61,237 bases of DNA from Caulobacter sp. (lineage in GTDB: Bacteria > Pseudomonadota > Alphaproteobacteria > Caulobacterales > Caulobacteraceae): the NCBI GenBank assembly GCA_028291055.1, contig JAQGIP010000097.1, positions 1 to 61,237 on the forward strand, read 5' to 3'. The notes under the pieces were generated by a model that was given only the letters and a program-made list of their open reading frames with translations, did no database searches and was not told the DNA's origin. Of the stretch, positions 16,261-24,921 are shown piece after piece. How positions within the stretch are numbered: position 1 is the stretch's first letter; each line of letters starts with the position of its first letter. The position numbers and the translations under genes are program-made.

Positions 16261-16912
16261 GATCGTCTGGATCGCTACGCTGAAGGCTGGCTTGGACGGC
16301 GCGGCGCGGGCGGCGTTCGCCGACGCGGTGCGGGCGTCCACGGCCGCGATGGGGGCGGCGCACAGTCTGGTCGAGGCCTCGGCGCCGGGCGGGCGTGAAG
16401 CGGGCGATCTGATCGTCAGGCTGGGGTTCACCGACGAGGGGGCCTGGGAGCTGGCGGCGGAGCAGCTCGAGACCCTGGGGCTGGATGACCGACACGCAGG
16501 GATGCTGGCGGGCCTGGACGGAGCCGCCTACCGCATCGCGCGCTCGGGGGGCGTGTCGCCACGGGCGGGGGTGTTCCGCACGGCCTTGTTCGCGGCCAAC
16601 CGCCGGCCGGGACGGCGGCGGATCGCGATGTTCGAGGCGGAGACGGCGGCCATGCCGCGTCAGGTGGCCGCCATCCGGGGCTGGGCCCTGGGCGCGGTGA
16701 CGCGTTCCTGCGGCCGGTTCGGCTGGACCCATGTGTGGGAACAGACCTTCGACGACCTCGAGGGCCTGACCAAAACCTATATGAACCACCCCTGCCACTG
16801 GGGGCAGGTGGACCGTTGGTTCGACCCCGAACATCCCGATTGGCTGATCGATCCGGGGCTGTGCCACGCCTTCTGCGCGTCGGGCGACCTGCCGGCGCTG
16901 GGCGCAGGGTAG
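16253..16912 (+). CDS. Dabb-like (stress-responsive alpha/beta barrel) hypothetical protein
   Basis: 219 residues built as two ferredoxin-like halves: residues about 1-85 (IVWIATLKAGLD) and 105-205 (RTALFAANRRP). The second half contains GWTHVWEQTFDDLEGLTKTYMNHPCHWGQVDRWF, which is the pattern of Dabb-domain proteins, where such a Tyr/His segment lines a small ligand pocket. The ATG overlaps the upstream gene by eight bases. Biochemical role is unknown; some Dabb proteins are polyketide cyclases or aldoxime-related enzymes. Confidence 0.65.
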   Translation: MSEIVWIATLKAGLDGAARAAFADAVRASTAAMGAAHSLVEASAPGGREAGDLIVRLGFTDEGAWELAAEQLETLGLDDRHAGMLAGLDGAAYRIARSGGVSPRAGVFRTALFAANRRPGRRRIAMFEAETAAMPRQVAAIRGWALGAVTRSCGRFGWTHVWEQTFDDLEGLTKTYMNHPCHWGQVDRWFDPEHPDWLIDPGLCHAFCASGDLPALGAG

Positions 16913-16997
16913 AAAATTCCGCAGCCCGGCAGAGTCCGGCAGAAGCTGCTTGGGTGGTTCCACCTAGGGATATCTAACCGACTGATCATAAAGAGAA

Positions 16998-17013
16998 TTA
17001 TCCCGCCGTTAAC
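16998..17013 (+). promoter_or_regulatory. candidate CtrA binding site upstream of the octad-repeat gene
   Basis: TTAT-CCCGCCG-TTAAC differs at one base from TTAA-N7-TTAAC, the consensus for the cell-cycle regulator CtrA in Caulobacter and relatives. The second half-site is intact. It lies 126 bases before ATG 17139, in an AT-richer stretch that also holds two CCGGCAGA direct repeats (16926 and 16936) and a GGTGG-TT-CCACC palindrome (16953-16964). Confidence 0.45.
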
Positions 17014-17138
17014 CATGGCGCGGAACTTGCGAGGGCTCGCGCGGGCGCCGTCGCGCCGGAGCGTCTATCCCTCGTGCGTACCGTTGAAGCCATTGCTGAC
17101 CTGACCGCCGGGCGCGCCGCCGCGCCGGGGGTGGCCGC

Positions 17139-20100
17139 ATGAGCATGATCTCAGCGGCGACCGCCGCCCAGATCGCCAGCCTGACGCAGACCCAGATCCA
17201 GGGCCTCAGCGCCGGCGACATCGCGGCCTTCAGCCCGGCCCTGATCGGCGCGCTGACGGCGACGGAGATGAGCGAGCTTTCGGGCACGCAGATCACCCAG
17301 TTCTCCACCAAGCAGGTGGCGGCGTTCAGCCAGTCCCAGATCGCGGCGCTGACGCCCACCCAGATCACTTTTAGCGCCGCTCAGCTGGCGGTGATGAGCG
17401 CCCAGCAGGTGTCGGCCTTCACCCCCGACGACTTCGCGGTGATGAGCGGCGCCCAGGTGCGCGCCCTGTCCACGGCCGACCTGGTGGGCCTGAGCACCGC
17501 CCAGTTCGCGGCCTTTTCGGCCACCCAGATCGCGGCCCTGACCACGGCCCAGGTGGGCGGGCTGACCGTCACCGAACTGGGCACGCTGACCACCGAGGAA
17601 TTCGCGGCCCTGTCGCCGACCCAGATCGGCGCGCTGGGGCCCGTGCAGTTGAAGAGCCTGGACGCCACCCATATGGCGGCGCTCAGCACCACCCAGCTTC
17701 AGGGGCTGAAGCCCACTCAGGTGGCGTCCTTCGCGAGCACCCAGGTGTCCGCCTTCTCCAACGACCAGTTGGCGGCGCTGTCGACCACGGCGATGGTCGG
17801 GCTGACCGGCTCCGACATCGGCGCGCTGAGCGGCACGCAGTTGGCGGCCTTCACCGACACCCAGTTCACCCGGCTGAACGCCTCCCAGATTCGCGGCCTG
17901 ACCGCCGATCAGCTTACCGGGCTGAGCAGCGGCCAGCTGGCCAAGCTCACCGCCGTACAGATCGGGTCGCTGACCAAGGTTCAGGCCGCGTCGCTGACGG
18001 CGGGCCAGATCGCGGCCCTGTCCGTCGATCAGATCAAGGGGATGAGCGCGGCGGATCTATCGGCGCTGACCGCTGAGCAGATGGCGGCGATCACCACCGA
18101 CCAGGTGGGCGCCCTGTCGTCGATGCAGATCAAGGGGCTGACGGCGGCGGAGGTTTCGGGCCTGACGTCCGACCAGGTCGGCGCATTGTCCACCAGTCAG
18201 GTGGCGGCCTTCACGCCGCTGCAGCTCAAGGGCCTGACCGCCGAGCAGGTGTCATGGCTGAGCGTCGACCAGGCCGGCGCGCTCACCGCGCCTCAGCTGG
18301 GCTCGCTGTCGGCCGACCAGTTCGCGGCCCTGTCGGATGTGCAGGTCGCGGGCCTTGCCACCACCAGCCTGGGCGGCCTGACCACCACCGAGATCGGCGG
18401 CTTGAGCGACGTGCAGCTGGCGGCCCTGACCACCAGCCAGATCGCCAAGCTGAGTCCGGCCCAGCTTCGCGGCCTGGCCGACACCCAGATCGCGGCCTTG
18501 GCCGACACCCAGGCGGCGGCCCTGACCGTGGGCCAGATCGCCAACTTCACCACCACCCAGATCGGCGCCCTGACGCCCGAGCGGCTGGCGGCGCTGACCA
18601 CCGACCAGCTACGCGGCCTGACCGCGGGCCAGCTGGGCGCGCTGACGCCCGATCAGATGGCGGCGGTGACCACCGACCAGCTGGCCTCCCTGGCGGCGGT
18701 CCAGGTCAAGGGGCTGACGGCCACGGAGATGGCGGCGCTGTCGGCCGAGCAGTTCGCGGCGGTGACGGCGGGCCAGCTGTCGGCCCTGTCGGTCAGCGCC
18801 ATCGGCGGGATGACCCCGGAAGAACTGGCCTCGCTGAGCGCGGCCCAGATCGCCCAGCTCGGCGTCACCCAGATCAGGGGCCTGGCCACCACCCAGATCC
18901 TGAACCTCGCCGACACGCAGTTCGCGGCCCTGACCGCCGCTCAGATCGGCGCCCTGTCTCTCACCCAGGCGGCGGGCCTCACCACCGGCCAGATCACGGC
19001 GCTGAGCACGACCCAGCTGCGCGGCCTGAGCGCGGCGGGCCTGGCGACCCTGACCATCGACCAGTTCGACGGCTTCACGCCGGACCAGATCGCCGCGCTG
19101 ACCTCCCCGCAGTTGAAGGGCCTGACAGCGGACGCCTCGGCCTCGCTGTCGGCGGAGCAGTTTTCGGCCCTGACCTCGACCCAGATCGCCTCGCTGAGCG
19201 CGGCCCAGGTCGGCGCCTTCACCAGCGGCCAGGTCTCGGCCCTCTCCGCCGACCAGTTCGCGGGCGTCACCGCCGCCCAGATCAAGGGCCTGACCACCGA
19301 CCAGATCGCCGCGCTTTCGGGCGAACAGATCGCGGTGATGAGCGCCACCCAGGTGGGCGGGCTGACGGCGACCCAGGTGGCGGGGCTGACCGCCGACGAG
19401 ATCGCCGCCTTCTCCACCACCCAGGTGCGGGGCCTGAGCGCGGTCGGCGTCAACGCGCTGTCGGTGGAGCAGTTCGCGATGCTGTCGGCCGGTCAGGTGG
19501 GGGCGCTGGCCACCACCCAGATCAAGGGCATTTCCACCGACGACATCGCGGCGATGAGCGCCGAACAGTTCGCGGCCTTCTCCTCCACCCAGGTCGGGTC
19601 GATGGTCTGGGCCCAGATCTCCGGCCTGACCGCCGACCAGGTGTCCGGCCTGTCGGCCACCCAGATGAAGGGGCTGACGGCCAACCAGCTGGCGCAGTTC
19701 TCCTCCGACCAGGCCGCCGCGCTGTCGTCCGGCCAGATCTCGGGGCTGACGAACACGGCGCTGTCGGGGCTGACAACCACCAACATCGGCGCCCTGACCC
19801 CCGACCAGATCGGGGCGCTGAACGCGACCCAGGTGGCGGGCCTGTCGAACACCCAGATCAAGGGGCTGGTGGACACCCAGTTCGCGGCCCTGAGCGCCAC
19901 CCAGCTCGGCGCGCTGTCATCGACCCAGATCGGCGTGCTGTCGCAGGTCCAGACCCAGTCGCTGGCTGCGACCCAGGTCGCCGCCCTGACGACCACTCAG
20001 ATCAAGGGCCTGTCGGCCACCAGCCTGGCCGGCCTGACCACGGATCAGGTCGCGGCGCTGGCCACCACCCAGGTGGCGGCGCTGACCGTCAGCCAGATGG

Positions 20101-23100
20101 CCGCCATCACCGCCGACGAGGCGGGCGCGCTGAGCAGCCTGCAGTTCGCGGCCCTGGCCCGCACCCAGATCTCGTCCCTGTCGGCCTCGGCGGTGGGCGG
20201 GCTGTCGACCACCCAGATTGGCGCGCTGACCACCACCCAGATCGGCGCGCTCACCGCCGCCCAGATGGGCATGCTGAGCGCCGACCAGGCGGCCGCCTTG
20301 GCCACGACGCAGATTTCCGCCCTGACCGCCACCCAGATCAAGGGCCTCTCCGCCACCGACGTGGCCGCCTTCGGAACCGACCAGTTCGCCGCCCTGTCCA
20401 ACACCCAGCTGGCGGCGCTGTCGGCCACGGCCATCAAGGGCCTGACCACGGCGGAGCTGACGGGCCTGAGCGCCACCCAGGCGGCGGCCCTGACCACCAC
20501 CCAGATCGGCGGCCTGACGGGCGACCAGGTAGCCTCCTTCTCGGCGGCCCAGATTTCGGCGTTGAGGCCCAACCAAGTGGCGGCCCTGTCAACGGCGGGC
20601 GTGGCCGGGCTGACCTCGGGCGAGATCGCGGCCCTGTCGGCAACCCAGGCGACGGCGCTGACCTCGACCCAGATCGGCGCGCTGAGCGCCGACCAGGTGG
20701 CGGCCTTCTCGACCACCCAGATCGCCGGTCTGTCGGCGGGCCAGATCAAGGCGCTGAGCGGCGCGGACCTGGCGGCCCTGTCGGCGGCCCAGTTCGCGGC
20801 CCTGTCCTCCACCCAGCTGTCGGCGCTGTCGGCCACGGGCATCGGCGGGCTGACCACCGACCAGGTGCAGGCGCTGACACCGACCCAGGTGACGGGCTTG
20901 AGCGCCGCGCAGGTGGCGGCGCTGAAGGACTTCCAGGTCTATGCGATGTCGACCACCCAGATCGGCGCGCTGAAGCCGGCCCAGGTGGCGGCGCTGTCGA
21001 TCACCGGCATCGCGGGCCTGAGCAACGACGAGATCGCCGCCCTGACCACCACCCAGGTGGGCGCGCTCAGCGCCACCCAGGTCGGCGCCTTCTGGCCCGA
21101 ACAGTTCGCGGCCTTCACGCCCAACCAGATCGCCGCGCTCAGCGCCGCCCAGATGAAGGGCGTGGCCTTCGACGATCTGCAGGCGATGACCGCCGACCAG
21201 TTCGCGGCGCTGTCGACCACCCAGATCTCGGCCCTGACGCCGGAGGCCATCGTCGGCCTGACCAGCGACGAGGTCGCGGCGCTGTCGACCACCCAGATGG
21301 GCGTGATGCTGTCCAGCCAGCTGGCCGCCTTCAGCGACGCCCAGGCGGCGGCGCTGACCACCACGCAAACCGGCGCCCTGCGCGCCGCCCAGCTGGCCGC
21401 GCTGAGCGCCACGGCGGTCGGTGGCTTGTCGGCGGAGGCGGTGGCGGCGCTGACCACCACCCAGCTGGCGGGCCTGACCGCCACCCAGATCGGCGGCCTC
21501 TTCGAGGACCAGATCGCGGCGCTGTCCGCCACCCAGATCGGCGCGCTGTCGGCCAGCCAGGTAAAGGGGCTTTCCGCCGACGACGTCTATATCCTGAGCA
21601 GCACGCAGTTCGGCGCGCTGTCCACGGCCCAGATCGCGGCCCTGACCCCCGGCGCGGTGACCGGGCTGAACCCCGATGAGTTGGCCGCGCTCAGCGGCAC
21701 GGCGATGGCGGCCCTGACCGGCAGCCAGATCGCGGCCCTGTCCGAAGAACAGGTGGGCCTGTTGTCGGCCACCCAGCTGGCGGCGCTGAAGCCCGCCCAG
21801 GTGGCGTCCTTCTCGGCCTCGGCCATCGACGGCCTGACGCCGGACGGCCTGGCAGGGCTGACCACCACCCAGGTCAAGGCGCTGAGCGTCACCCAGATGC
21901 GCTCGCTGACCACCGACCAGGTCGCGGCCCTGACCACCACCCAGATCGGCGTGATGTCGGCGGCCCAGGTGCTGGGGCTGACCGCCGAGGCGGTGGCGAC
22001 GCTGGACGCCACCCAGTTCGGCTCGCTCGCCACGACGCAGCTGTCGGCCCTGTCGTTCACGGCGGTGGCGGGCCTGACCACCACGGAACTGGGCGCGCTG
22101 AACACCACCCAGCTGGGCGTGCTGACCGCCGGCCAGGTGTCGGGCCTGGGCGCGGGCCAGGTGGGGGCGTTGAGCACCACCCAGGTATCCGGCCTGAAGG
22201 CCAGCCAGATCGGCGCTCTGTCGGCCACGGCGATCGGCGGGCTTAACACGGGCCAGATCGCGGCCCTGAGCATGACCCAGGTGGCTTCGCTGACAGCGGG
22301 GCAACTGGGCGCGATGTCAGCCGACCAGGTCAACGCGCTGGATGTCACCCAGATGGCCAAGCTGACGGCCACCCAGGTGAGCGGACTGTCGGCGGACGCG
22401 GTCGCGGGCCTGACGCTCACCGACCTGGCGGCGCTATCCACCACCCAGATCAAGGGCCTGGGCGCGACCCAGGTGGCCGCCCTGACCGAGGGCGAGATCG
22501 GCGCGCTGTCGGCGGCCCAGGTGAAGGCGCTGAGCGCGGCGGGCGCCGGCGGCATCACCGCCACCCAGATCGGCGCCTTGAACGCCACCCAGCTGGGCGT
22601 CCTGACCACCACCGAGATCGCGGCGCTGTCCACGGGCGCGGTGGCCGGCTTCAACGCCACCCAGGCGGCGGGACTGAACGACACCCAGGTGGCCGCGCTG
22701 AGCGGAACCCAGATCGCGGCGCTGACCACCACCGCCATCGCCGGCTTCTCCAGCGGCGACATCCAGGCGCTGACCCGCACCCAGATGGCCGCCCTGACCT
22801 CGACCCAGATCAGCGCGCTCGATCCCACCCAGTTCGGCTCGCTGACCACCACCCAGATCGGCGCGCTCACCGCCGACCAGATCGGCGGCCTGACGGCGGC
22901 GGACGTGGCGGCCCTGACCCCGGCCCAAGTCAACGCCTGGAGCGCCGGACAGCTGGCCGGGCTATCGGTGACGGGGTTGGCCGGACTGGCGGCGACCGAT
23001 ATCGCCGCCCTGACCAAGACCGAACTCGGCAGCCTGACCGCCACCCAGATCGGCGCGCTGGACGCCACCCAGTTCGCGGCGTTGGGCGCCAGCCAGCTGG

Positions 23101-24110
23101 CGGCGCTGACGGCGGGCCAGATCGCCGGCCTGACGGCGGCCGATGTCACCTCGCTGAACTCGACCCAGATGGCGGCGCTGACGCCCAACCAGATCGGCGG
23201 GCTGTCCACCACCGGCGCCGGCGGGCTCACCGCCACCCAGGTCGCCAACCTGAGCACCACCCAGCTGGCCGGCTTCGGCGTGGTGGGCATCGCGGCGCTG
23301 TCGGCCTCGGCGGTCGCGGGCCTGACCGCCACGGAGCTCGGTTCGCTGTCGACCACCCAGTTCGGGGGCCTGACGGGAACCCAGGTGCGGGCCCTGTCGG
23401 GGACCCAGATCGCCGGCCTGGCCACCACCCAGATCACCCTGATGTCGCCCACCACCGTGGCCAGCCTGACGGCGGGCCAGATCGGCGCCCTGACCAGCGC
23501 GGAATTCGCGGTGCTGTCGTCGAGCCAGATCGGGGCCCTGTCGGCGGCGGGGATCACGGGGCTGAACGAAACCCAGATCGCCCAGATGACGCTGACCCAG
23601 CTCGGCGGGCTGACCAGCACCCAGATCGGGTCGCTGTCGGTGACCGAGATCGGCCAGTTCACCACCACCGAGATTTCGGCCATGTCGGCCACTCAGCTGG
23701 GCGGGCTGGTGCGGCTGCAGTTGAGGTCGCTGAGCGCCACCCAGATCGGCGCCCTGTCGGAAACCCAGATCGGCTCGCTGACCCCGGCCCAGGCGGGCAA
23801 TCTGTCGGCGGCTGAGTTGAATGAAATGACCACCAGCCAGTTCGGAGCCCTGACCGCCGAGCAGGTGGCCGCCATGACGCCCGGCCAGTTCAATGCCCTG
23901 ACCCCGACGAGGATCGCCTCGGTGTCGGGGGTCCAGTGGAGCGGCCTGAGTTCGACCCAGATCTCCGCCTTCTCGATGACCATGCTGGACAGCCTGACGG
24001 TCGAGAACATCGCCGCGCTGAACTACACCCAGATCAGCGGCCTGACCGCCGACCAGCTGGCCAGCCTGACGCCCGCGCAATTGGCGGCGCTTGAGGACGC
24101 CAAGGCCTAG
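17139..24110 (+). CDS. giant octapeptide-repeat protein, 2323 residues
   Basis: Nearly the whole protein is one eight-residue repeat, L-[S/T]-x-x-[Q/E/D]-[I/V/L/F/M]-x-[A/G], typical units being LTTTQIGA and LSADQVAA. Phase counting gives seven octads from residue 15, one heptad at 71-77 (LTPTQIT), then 280 units from residue 78 to the terminal fragment LEDAKA at 2318. There is no signal peptide, Cys, membrane segment or other domain. The S/T-x-x-Q/E pattern resembles a helix N-cap box, so a solenoid of short turns is possible; a beta-solenoid is the alternative. Similar repeats occur, as I recall, in large poorly studied proteobacterial proteins. Function, secretion route and partner are unknown; a surface or structural role is a guess. 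Confidence 0.85.
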   Translation: MSMISAATAAQIASLTQTQIQGLSAGDIAAFSPALIGALTATEMSELSGTQITQFSTKQVAAFSQSQIAALTPTQITFSAAQLAVMSAQQVSAFTPDDFAVMSGAQVRALSTADLVGLSTAQFAAFSATQIAALTTAQVGGLTVTELGTLTTEEFAALSPTQIGALGPVQLKSLDATHMAALSTTQLQGLKPTQVASFASTQVSAFSNDQLAALSTTAMVGLTGSDIGALSGTQLAAFTDTQFTRLNASQIRGLTADQLTGLSSGQLAKLTAVQIGSLTKVQAASLTAGQIAALSVDQIKGMSAADLSALTAEQMAAITTDQVGALSSMQIKGLTAAEVSGLTSDQVGALSTSQVAAFTPLQLKGLTAEQVSWLSVDQAGALTAPQLGSLSADQFAALSDVQVAGLATTSLGGLTTTEIGGLSDVQLAALTTSQIAKLSPAQLRGLADTQIAALADTQAAALTVGQIANFTTTQIGALTPERLAALTTDQLRGLTAGQLGALTPDQMAAVTTDQLASLAAVQVKGLTATEMAALSAEQFAAVTAGQLSALSVSAIGGMTPEELASLSAAQIAQLGVTQIRGLATTQILNLADTQFAALTAAQIGALSLTQAAGLTTGQITALSTTQLRGLSAAGLATLTIDQFDGFTPDQIAALTSPQLKGLTADASASLSAEQFSALTSTQIASLSAAQVGAFTSGQVSALSADQFAGVTAAQIKGLTTDQIAALSGEQIAVMSATQVGGLTATQVAGLTADEIAAFSTTQVRGLSAVGVNALSVEQFAMLSAGQVGALATTQIKGISTDDIAAMSAEQFAAFSSTQVGSMVWAQISGLTADQVSGLSATQMKGLTANQLAQFSSDQAAALSSGQISGLTNTALSGLTTTNIGALTPDQIGALNATQVAGLSNTQIKGLVDTQFAALSATQLGALSSTQIGVLSQVQTQSLAATQVAALTTTQIKGLSATSLAGLTTDQVAALATTQVAALTVSQMAAITADEAGALSSLQFAALARTQISSLSASAVGGLSTTQIGALTTTQIGALTAAQMGMLSADQAAALATTQISALTATQIKGLSATDVAAFGTDQFAALSNTQLAALSATAIKGLTTAELTGLSATQAAALTTTQIGGLTGDQVASFSAAQISALRPNQVAALSTAGVAGLTSGEIAALSATQATALTSTQIGALSADQVAAFSTTQIAGLSAGQIKALSGADLAALSAAQFAALSSTQLSALSATGIGGLTTDQVQALTPTQVTGLSAAQVAALKDFQVYAMSTTQIGALKPAQVAALSITGIAGLSNDEIAALTTTQVGALSATQVGAFWPEQFAAFTPNQIAALSAAQMKGVAFDDLQAMTADQFAALSTTQISALTPEAIVGLTSDEVAALSTTQMGVMLSSQLAAFSDAQAAALTTTQTGALRAAQLAALSATAVGGLSAEAVAALTTTQLAGLTATQIGGLFEDQIAALSATQIGALSASQVKGLSADDVYILSSTQFGALSTAQIAALTPGAVTGLNPDELAALSGTAMAALTGSQIAALSEEQVGLLSATQLAALKPAQVASFSASAIDGLTPDGLAGLTTTQVKALSVTQMRSLTTDQVAALTTTQIGVMSAAQVLGLTAEAVATLDATQFGSLATTQLSALSFTAVAGLTTTELGALNTTQLGVLTAGQVSGLGAGQVGALSTTQVSGLKASQIGALSATAIGGLNTGQIAALSMTQVASLTAGQLGAMSADQVNALDVTQMAKLTATQVSGLSADAVAGLTLTDLAALSTTQIKGLGATQVAALTEGEIGALSAAQVKALSAAGAGGITATQIGALNATQLGVLTTTEIAALSTGAVAGFNATQAAGLNDTQVAALSGTQIAALTTTAIAGFSSGDIQALTRTQMAALTSTQISALDPTQFGSLTTTQIGALTADQIGGLTAADVAALTPAQVNAWSAGQLAGLSVTGLAGLAATDIAALTKTELGSLTATQIGALDATQFAALGASQLAALTAGQIAGLTAADVTSLNSTQMAALTPNQIGGLSTTGAGGLTATQVANLSTTQLAGFGVVGIAALSASAVAGLTATELGSLSTTQFGGLTGTQVRALSGTQIAGLATTQITLMSPTTVASLTAGQIGALTSAEFAVLSSSQIGALSAAGITGLNETQIAQMTLTQLGGLTSTQIGSLSVTEIGQFTTTEISAMSATQLGGLVRLQLRSLSATQIGALSETQIGSLTPAQAGNLSAAELNEMTTSQFGALTAEQVAAMTPGQFNALTPTRIASVSGVQWSGLSSTQISAFSMTMLDSLTVENIAALNYTQISGLTADQLASLTPAQLAALEDAKA
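17181..24092 (+). repeat. 24-base tandem coding repeat
   Basis: At DNA level the gene repeats a 24-base unit built around ACCACCCAGATCGGCGCGCTG-like segments. Neighbouring copies differ mostly at wobble positions and in residues 3, 4 and 7 of the octad. The regularity and strong codon bias leave long open frames on the opposite strand, which are not genes. Confidence 0.75.
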
Positions 24111-24192
24111 GCCTCCCAAGCTTAAGAGTAGGAACCGAGACCCGCGTTGTCGGTTTTCAAGCGATCCCGTTCATGGATCGGAGGAAAAGCCC

Positions 24193-24486
24193 ATGAAACC
24201 CCTGAAGACCATCCTGGCCCGTGCGGGCCTGGCCGCCGTGATCGCCGGCAGCGCGCTGGCGGCCACCACGGCCCCGGCCTCGGCCGACGTCGTCTGCAAT
24301 CGCGCGGGCGAGTGCTGGCGCGTCCATAGTCGCTACGACAACTATCCGACCACGCTCGGCATCATCTTCCATGATGATGCGTGGTGGGACGCCCAGCGCC
24401 GCACGCGCCATAACCGCTATCACTGGCGTAACGACCGCGCCGACGACCACGGCTACTATCAACGTGGACGCTGGCACCGCTTCTAG
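24193..24486 (+). CDS. small secreted Tyr/His/Arg-rich protein
   Basis: 97 residues. ATG 24193 follows a clear GGAGGAAAA site. A Sec signal peptide of about 32 residues ends at APASA. The mature protein has a Cys pair in CNRAGEC and ends with aromatic/basic repeats (YHWRNDRADDHGYYQRGRWHRF). I recall similar small exported proteins in alphaproteobacteria without known function. The stop TAG sits inside CTAG that is shared with the stop of the opposite-strand gene, so the two genes overlap by four bases tail to tail. Confidence 0.72.
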   Translation: MKPLKTILARAGLAAVIAGSALAATTAPASADVVCNRAGECWRVHSRYDNYPTTLGIIFHDDAWWDAQRRTRHNRYHWRNDRADDHGYYQRGRWHRF

Positions 24487-24854
24487 GGCCTGGCGCCTTT
24501 GCGGGCGGGCCGGGCAAGCGCCCAGCTCGTCCGTAGCCGCGCCGCGACATGGTCCCAGTCCGTATCCGCCGCCGCGATGCTCAGGTTGAGCCAGCCCGAC
24601 GGTCCGATATAGGCCGGCCATGTGAAGAGGTCGGGTTCGGCCTCCATCAGCATTTCCTGCTCGTCGCGTCCGGTGGTCTTCACGCAGACCGCTGTCAGCC
24701 CATCGCCGTGATGGTCGTGCCGGAAGTAGGCGAACATCCTGCCTCCGACCTGGAAGGCGGGAACGCCGTGCGAGATCTTCTCGCCGGTGTCGGGCAGCGC
24801 CAGGCAAAGGGCTCGGATACGCTCCAGCGCGGCGTCAGGGTCTGGGTTCAGCAT
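24483..24854 (-). CDS. MmcQ/YjbR family protein (second copy)
   Basis: 123 residues with the family pattern: helix ALERIRALCLALPDTGEKISHG, strand VPAFQVGGRMFAYF, then LTAVCVKT, a middle EAEPDLFTWPAYIGPSGWLNL, and a C-terminal helix HVAARLRTSWALA. The SHGxPAFxVGGxMFAYF version belongs to the larger YjbR-like branch, unlike the copy at 15453-15821. Function is unproven. It is divergent from the radical SAM gene with 67 bases between starts. Confidence 0.8.
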   Translation of the reverse strand: MLNPDPDAALERIRALCLALPDTGEKISHGVPAFQVGGRMFAYFRHDHHGDGLTAVCVKTTGRDEQEMLMEAEPDLFTWPAYIGPSGWLNLSIAAADTDWDHVAARLRTSWALARPARKGARP

Positions 24855-24921
24855 CGGCGGCTCCCGCGTTCGGCCCGCAGCATAGGTGTCTCGCGGGCGC
24901 CCTGCGTAGTAGGGTCGGGCC

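Noticed and set aside
16953..16964. GGTGG-TT-CCACC small palindrome before the octad-repeat gene
   Set aside because: Five-base arms are common by chance in GC-rich DNA; kept only as part of the leader description.
24103..24114. AGGCCTAGGCCT palindrome at the end of the octad-repeat gene
   Set aside because: A 12-base palindrome overlapping the stop codon with no T-tract and no repeat elsewhere; insufficient for a terminator or operator.
18254..24119. Several open frames of 385-1141 residues in other frames of the octad-repeat gene, including 21587-23692 on the minus strand
   Set aside because: They echo the 24-base periodicity and contain only Gly/Arg/Trp-rich shadows of the repeat; the plus frame 17139-24110 has the regular hydrophobic pattern and start context.
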